Source: UPXZ01 sp035402725 (GTDB lineage: Bacteria; Bacteroidota; Bacteroidia; Bacteroidales; Paludibacteraceae). Taken from it: a DNA stretch of 11,092 nt. A program made the position numbers and the translations under genes. The stretch lies in assembly GCA_035402725.1 (NCBI GenBank), contig DAONDU010000085.1, positions 1-11,092 on the forward strand, given 5' to 3'. Within the stretch, counting starts at the first letter, position 1; each line of letters opens with the position of its first letter. Below the pieces are notes generated by a model. That model searched no databases. It was not told where the DNA came from and saw nothing but the letters and a program-made list of their open reading frames with translations. Shown here piece by piece: positions 7,156 to 11,092 of this stretch.

Positions 7156-8076
7156 ATGGCTATACCAACAACCCGAACCAAAGAAGAAGGCATCATCAGC
7201 ATCGACAATGAGTTATGCAATGGATGTGGATTGTGTGTTTCCGTGTGCAAGGATTTCAGTTTAATCATCGAAAACGGAAAGGCTGTCATCAGCGGTACAC
7301 CGGTTTTCGGCTGCATCAGCTGTGGTCATTGTATGGCAATTTGCCCCAAAGGAGCAATAAAAATTACCGGCAGAACCTTATCGCCCGATGATTTGTTCGA
7401 ACTGCCCCCGGCAAATTCTGTCGCGGCATACGATCATCTTCTGTCCCTGCTACAGCGCAGAAGAAGTATCCGTGAGTTCCGGGATCAGCCGGTTGAAGAT
7501 GAAATTATAGAAAAAATTCTGGCAGCAGCCCGTACGGCGCCAATGGGCTTGCCACCTACCGACGTAAATGTGCTGATATTAAATGGAAAAGAGATAAATA
7601 CCGAATTTGTAAAAGACTTCTCGGAAATGCTGAAAAGCATGAAATGGTTTGCTTCCAAACCTGTACAGGCGTTGATGCGTCCGTTTATAAGCAGAGAAAG
7701 CGCGGAGTTATACAAATCATTTATCAGTCCGCTTTTTGATTTTTTTATTAATAACAACGAAGAAGGTAAAAACTGGATAACTTACGGAGCACCTCTTGTC
7801 ATGTACTTCTACGGTTCTCCTTACTGCGATCCCGCCGATCCGATTATTGCTGCCACCTACGCGATGGTCACTGCTGAATCTCTGGGCCTGGGTACCTGTA
7901 TGATTGGCAGTGTTCATCCGTTTATCCAGTACGGGAAGAAAGCCGAAAAACTCAGAGAAAAATATCTGATAAAATATAAAAGCCGCGAAGGATTGTTTGT
8001 CATATTCGGTTATCCGTCTGTACATTACAGTAAGGGAATTACTCGTACCTTTGCCTCCGAGACAATTTTAAAATGA
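7156..8076 (+). CDS. nitroreductase family protein with N-terminal 2[4Fe-4S] ferredoxin domain
   Basis: A 306-residue fusion. Residues 15-70 form a bacterial ferredoxin domain with two [4Fe-4S] motifs: C21, C24, C27, C31 and C53, C56, C59, C63, the last followed by proline. From about residue 97 onward is an FMN-dependent nitroreductase domain. It begins LLQRRRSIREF (98-108), the phosphate-binding arginine motif, followed by AARTAPMGLPPTD. Near the end are the typical AESLGLGTCMIG and a final IFGYP segment. The expected role is electron transfer from the clusters to bound FMN to reduce an unknown acceptor in the cytoplasm. Such fusions are common in anaerobes. An imperfect TATTTTTT at 7135-7142 is the only promoter-like sequence in the 49-base gap after the FemAB gene, so read-through from that gene is plausible. 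The family is certain; the substrate is not. Confidence -1.
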   Translation: MAIPTTRTKEEGIISIDNELCNGCGLCVSVCKDFSLIIENGKAVISGTPVFGCISCGHCMAICPKGAIKITGRTLSPDDLFELPPANSVAAYDHLLSLLQRRRSIREFRDQPVEDEIIEKILAAARTAPMGLPPTDVNVLILNGKEINTEFVKDFSEMLKSMKWFASKPVQALMRPFISRESAELYKSFISPLFDFFINNNEEGKNWITYGAPLVMYFYGSPYCDPADPIIAATYAMVTAESLGLGTCMIGSVHPFIQYGKKAEKLREKYLIKYKSREGLFVIFGYPSVHYSKGITRTFASETILK

Positions 8077-8151
8077 AAGATTAAACTCATTTTTTTCATT
8101 ACCTGAATAAACAAAATTAAGATATTCCGGTTTTAATACAGATAAAATTCA

Positions 8152-8159
8152 TAATTTTG
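8152..8159 (+). promoter_or_regulatory. Bacteroidota -7 promoter element for pepT
   Basis: TAATTTTG is an exact TAnnTTTG match, 27 bases before the ATG at 8187. The transcript would start near 8165 with a leader of about 20 nt. The last three bases are the TTG that would otherwise open the longest reading frame, so that TTG is most likely promoter and not start codon. Confidence -1.
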
Positions 8160-8186
8160 TACACTAATTTTAAATTCAATATATTC

Positions 8187-9413
8187 ATGAATATTACCGA
8201 CCGTTTTTTGAAGTATGTAAGTTTCACAACTACTTCAGACGAAAAAACTAATCTGACACCAAGCACACCAGGACAAATGATTTTTGCCAAATACCTCGTT
8301 GACGAGTTGAAATCCATTGGCATGAAAGAAATTACCCTGGATAAAAACGGGTATGTAATGGCGACCTTACCTGCCAATACCGACAAAGATGTGCCTGTAA
8401 TTGGCTTTATTTCACACATGGACACCAGCCCCGACGCCAGCGGTAAAAATGTGAAACCACGCGTTATCGAAAACTACGATGGGAACGATATACTGCTCAA
8501 TGAGGAAAAACTTATTCTCTTCGAAACTGATAAATACCCCGAAATACTCCAGTACAAAGGTCAGGACATCATTGTCACAGATGGAACAACCCTGCTGGGA
8601 GCCGATGACAAAGCGGGATTGGCCGAAATAGTTACAGCTATGGAGTACCTCACTGAACATCCCGAAATCAAGCATGGAAAAATTCGCATCGGATTTACAC
8701 CCGACGAAGAAATTGGTCAGGGTGCCGATCATTTCGATGTGAAAAAATTTGATGCGGAATGGGCATATACCATGGACGGAGGCGAAATTGGCGAACTGGA
8801 ATTTGAAAACTTCAATGCCGCTTCGGCTAAGGTTACCATTACCGGCCTTAACGTGCACCCCGGATACGCAAAACACAAAATGAAAAACTCGATGCGCATT
8901 GCCACACAGTTTGTGAGCATGTTGCCGCGTCACGAAACACCCGAACATACGGACGGTTACGAAGGCTTCTATCACCTGACCAACATAGAAGGTACAGTGG
9001 AAAAAACACTGCTGACCTACATCATCCGGGATCATGACCGTGACCGTTTCGAACGCCGTAAAAAAGAAATACAGCATCTGGCTAATAAAATCAATGCTGA
9101 ATATGGCGAAAATACAGCGATTGTTGAAATGCGCGATCAGTATTACAATATGCGTGAAAAAGTGGAACCGGTTATGCATGTGGTCGATCTCGCGTTCGAA
9201 GCCATGAAAGCGGTGGATGTAAAACCCAATGTTAAACCCATCAGGGGTGGTACCGACGGAGCCAGATTGTCGTTCGAGGGCCTCCCCTGTCCGAATATCT
9301 TTGCCGGCGGCCATAACTTCCACGGACGATTTGAATACATTCCGATACCGTCCATGGAAAAAGCTATGATGGTCATTGTTAAAATTGTGGAACTGCTCGA
9401 GAAAAAATCATGA
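8187..9413 (+). CDS. pepT: peptidase T (tripeptide aminopeptidase, M20B zinc peptidase)
   Basis: PepT is a cytoplasmic di-zinc peptidase that removes the N-terminal residue from tripeptides. From the ATG at 8187 the protein has 408 residues, the same length as E. coli PepT, and starts MNITDRFLKYVSF, as the family does. A TTG ten codons upstream (8157) would add YTNFKFNIF, but it lies inside the promoter element. Zinc-site motifs are in order: H77 and D79 in SHMDTSPD, D140 in LLGADDKAG, the catalytic E174-E175 pair in TPDEEIG, D197 in TMDGGE, and H379 in GGHNFHGRFE. The dimerisation-domain motif NVHPGYAKHKMKNS is present, as is PIRGGTDGARLS. All residues needed for activity appear intact. gcvT follows 107 bases downstream on the same strand. 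No terminator is obvious between them, so some read-through is possible. Confidence -1.
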   Translation: MNITDRFLKYVSFTTTSDEKTNLTPSTPGQMIFAKYLVDELKSIGMKEITLDKNGYVMATLPANTDKDVPVIGFISHMDTSPDASGKNVKPRVIENYDGNDILLNEEKLILFETDKYPEILQYKGQDIIVTDGTTLLGADDKAGLAEIVTAMEYLTEHPEIKHGKIRIGFTPDEEIGQGADHFDVKKFDAEWAYTMDGGEIGELEFENFNAASAKVTITGLNVHPGYAKHKMKNSMRIATQFVSMLPRHETPEHTDGYEGFYHLTNIEGTVEKTLLTYIIRDHDRDRFERRKKEIQHLANKINAEYGENTAIVEMRDQYYNMREKVEPVMHVVDLAFEAMKAVDVKPNVKPIRGGTDGARLSFEGLPCPNIFAGGHNFHGRFEYIPIPSMEKAMMVIVKIVELLEKKS

Positions 9414-9520
9414 CTTTCAGCATAAAACAATTTCAATACAACGTTCAACCAATAAAATAACTTTAAATAAAAACTACAATAAAATCACTCCCGCTGATTT
9501 AAAACCGGGAAATCAGAACA

Positions 9521-10591
9521 ATGAAAACTACTCCATTTACAGACATTCACATTGCTTTAGGTGCTAAAATGCATGAATTTGCCGGTTATAATATGCCTAT
9601 CGAATATAGCGGCATCAACGACGAACATATCACAGTACGCACTGGTGTGGGTGTTTTTGATGTGTCGCACATGGGCGAAATCTGGGTGAAAGGTCCCAAA
9701 GCGCTGGATTTAATCCAAAAACTGTGTTCTAACGATGCCTCAAAACTTACGCTGGGTCAAGCTCAGTATTCCTGCTTCCCCAACGGAAAAGGCGGTATAG
9801 TCGATGATATTATCATTTACTATTTCGAACCCGAAAAATACATGCTGGTTGTAAATGCTTCCAACGTAGAAAAAGACTGGAACTGGCTGAACGATAACAA
9901 CACAGAAGGAACCATTCTCGAAAATGCTTCGGAACATACCGCTCAACTTGCGGTACAGGGCCCCAAGGCAACAGAACTCTTGCAGCGTCTCACTTCCGTT
10001 AATCTCTCCGAAGTACCCTACTATCATTTTACTGTAGGTGATTTTGCCGGAGTACCACATGTAATTATCTCAAATACAGGTTATACTGGTGCTGGTGGTT
10101 TTGAACTTTATTTCTATCCCGAACATGGTGTAAATATATGGAACGCCCTGTTTGAAACAGGTAAGGACCTTGGTATCAAGCCTATCGGACTTGGAGCACG
10201 TGATACACTGCGTCTCGAAAAAGGCTTCTGTCTTTACGGCAATGATATTGACGACACCACATCGCCCATCGAAGCCGGTCTGGGCTGGATTACCAAATTT
10301 GCAGAAGGCAAAAACTTCACCGATCGCGCGCTGCTCGAAAAACAAAAGGCTGAAGGAACAACACGCAAACTGGTACGGTTTGAACTCATCGAAAGAGGTA
10401 TTCCACGTCATGGTTACGAGATTGTAAACACCGATGGTGTCAAAATCGGTCACGTTACTTCGGGCACCATGCTCCCTGACAGTAAAAAAGGAATCGGAAT
10501 GGGTTATGTAAATGCTCCTTATTTCAAAAACGGAGAACCTGTCTATGTTCAAATCAGAAATAAGAACCTTGAAGCAGTGATTGTAAAATAA
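9521..10591 (+). CDS. gcvT: glycine cleavage system T protein (aminomethyltransferase)
   Basis: GcvT takes the aminomethyl group from the lipoyl arm of GcvH and passes it to tetrahydrofolate, releasing ammonia and forming 5,10-methylene-tetrahydrofolate. The 356-residue length is normal. The N-terminus (KTTPFTDIHIALGAKMHEFAG) and YNMPIEYSG are standard. The sequence FDVSHMGE is at about 46-53. GGIVDD at 91-96 contains the conserved catalytic-site aspartate. NTGYTGAGGFELY and LGARDTLRLE (224-233) are folate-pocket and domain motifs. The C-terminal domain includes TSPIEAGLGW and GHVTSGT. gcvH and gcvP are not in the window. The ATG at 9521 is the family-typical start; the 30 upstream codons in other frames have no support. 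A near-match TAACTTTA at 9458-9465 could be its promoter, with a leader of about 50 nt. A strong hairpin terminator lies 28 bases after the stop. Confidence -1.
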   Translation: MKTTPFTDIHIALGAKMHEFAGYNMPIEYSGINDEHITVRTGVGVFDVSHMGEIWVKGPKALDLIQKLCSNDASKLTLGQAQYSCFPNGKGGIVDDIIIYYFEPEKYMLVVNASNVEKDWNWLNDNNTEGTILENASEHTAQLAVQGPKATELLQRLTSVNLSEVPYYHFTVGDFAGVPHVIISNTGYTGAGGFELYFYPEHGVNIWNALFETGKDLGIKPIGLGARDTLRLEKGFCLYGNDIDDTTSPIEAGLGWITKFAEGKNFTDRALLEKQKAEGTTRKLVRFELIERGIPRHGYEIVNTDGVKIGHVTSGTMLPDSKKGIGMGYVNAPYFKNGEPVYVQIRNKNLEAVIVK

Positions 10592-10619
10592 GCTGTTAAA
10601 TCAATAATTATCAGACATA

Positions 10620-10645
10620 AAAAAGGCTTCTTTCGAAGCCTTTTT
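10620..10645. terminator. bidirectional intrinsic terminator between gcvT and the T9SS cargo gene
   Basis: AAAAAGGCTTC (10620-10630) pairs perfectly with GAAGCCTTTTT (10635-10645) around a TTTC loop. The GC core GGCTTC/GAAGCC is flanked by an A-run on the left and a T-run on the right. It therefore gives a stem plus U-tract for transcripts arriving from either side. It ends gcvT on the plus strand and abuts the minus-strand stop codon at 10646-10648. Confidence -1.
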
Positions 10646-11092
10646 CTATCTCAATAAGTTGACATGTCCTTTCAGTTTATAGACTTTATCGTCCGAACCT
10701 CGCGCATTGACTATATAAAAATAGGTTCCCTCAGCAGCCTGCTTTCCTCCGATTGTTCCATTCCAGCCTTTCGCAGGATCAGAAGAAGTGTAAACCACCC
10801 TGCCCCAGCGATTGTAAATAGTGCAATGAAACTCTATGATTGACCTGTAAGCTACCCTGAACTCCTCGTTGTAACCATCGTTATTCGGAGTAAACACCGC
10901 CGGTGCAATTATTGATGACTCCATTACAACCACATTTACTGAAGATGAATCGGAACAAATTCCATTGGTAACATTGAGTTCAATTTTATAATTTCCTGCC
11001 TTTGAGAAAGTATATAAGTGATCTTTCTCCGAACGTGCCATCAGCTTTTCACCATTCCGGTATATTGTCCAGAAATAACTTCGCACGTTTGG
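10646..11092 (-). CDS. type IX secretion cargo, C-terminal part with PKD-like and type B sorting domain
   Basis: The frame is open to the right edge of the window, giving 148 visible residues. The GTG at 11084-11086 is an internal valine codon and not a start; two upstream codons read proline and asparagine in the same frame. The first ~50 residues (SYFWTIYRNGEKL, then TFSKAGNYKIELNVTNG) look like the end of a PKD or similar Ig-like domain. Residues from about 58 form the gliding-motility-associated C-terminal domain: APAVFTPNNDGYNEEF, then IYNRWGRVVYTS, then AAEGTYFYIV and a final LKGHVNLLR. In Bacteroidota this type B domain directs proteins across the outer membrane through the T9SS. The rest of the protein, probably a large adhesin-like or enzymatic N-terminal part, is outside the window. 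It is not possible to say what the cargo does. Confidence -1.
   Translation of the reverse strand, partial: PNVRSYFWTIYRNGEKLMARSEKDHLYTFSKAGNYKIELNVTNGICSDSSSVNVVVMESSIIAPAVFTPNNDGYNEEFRVAYRSIIEFHCTIYNRWGRVVYTSSDPAKGWNGTIGGKQAAEGTYFYIVNARGSDDKVYKLKGHVNLLR

Noticed and set aside
8072..8100. Possible terminator after the nitroreductase gene (AATGAAA pairing with TTTCATT)
   Set aside because: The stem is seven bases with almost no GC and a 15-base loop, so it is too weak to call.
8412..9323. 303-codon open frame on the minus strand inside pepT
   Set aside because: It lies wholly antisense to a complete, motif-rich pepT. Its translation is rich in F, H, C and G without family motifs, as expected for the complement of biased codons.
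9458..9465. TAACTTTA as a gcvT promoter element
   Set aside because: It misses the final G of TAnnTTTG and has no clear -33 element, so I only mention it in the gcvT entry.
10070..10552. 160-codon minus-strand open frame inside gcvT
   Set aside because: It is the antisense shadow of conserved gcvT sequence, and no protein family is recognisable.

Overview
The window looks like ordinary chromosomal DNA from a Bacteroidota bacterium, most likely order Bacteroidales. Three things support this. A protein at the right edge ends in a type B (gliding-motility-associated) sorting domain of the type IX secretion system. There is a DUF5686-type outer-membrane protein. Most gene starts are preceded by exact copies of the Bacteroidota -7 promoter element TAnnTTTG and lack a clear Shine-Dalgarno sequence.

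Layout from left to right: the N-terminal end of a Tex-family RNA-binding protein (minus strand, cut by the window edge), divergent from recF (plus). recF converges on a YgiQ-family radical SAM gene (minus). Next is a 714-residue DUF5686-like outer-membrane barrel protein (minus). A 234-base divergent spacer follows. The rest of the plus strand carries a FemAB-type aminoacyl transferase, a ferredoxin-nitroreductase fusion, peptidase T (pepT) and glycine cleavage T protein (gcvT). A strong hairpin with A and T tails ends gcvT and also the convergent minus-strand T9SS cargo gene that runs off the right edge. No stretch over 300 bases lacks a gene.

The genes are mostly housekeeping and do not form one pathway. 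tex and recF serve nucleic-acid metabolism and repair, pepT and gcvT serve peptide and glycine catabolism, and the DUF5686 and T9SS genes belong to the cell envelope. The femAB-like gene and the ferredoxin-nitroreductase gene, 49 bases apart and co-oriented, are the likeliest co-transcribed pair. Several other genes seem to have their own promoter.

I found no mobile element, CRISPR array, RNA gene, defence island or clearly new system. The observations worth a second look are modest: a start correction for pepT where a TTG is really part of the promoter, a nearly leaderless promoter at the FemAB gene, a second cysteine cluster in the YgiQ protein, a FemAB transferase in a lineage not known for interpeptide bridges, and a short repeated 7-mer upstream of the YgiQ gene.
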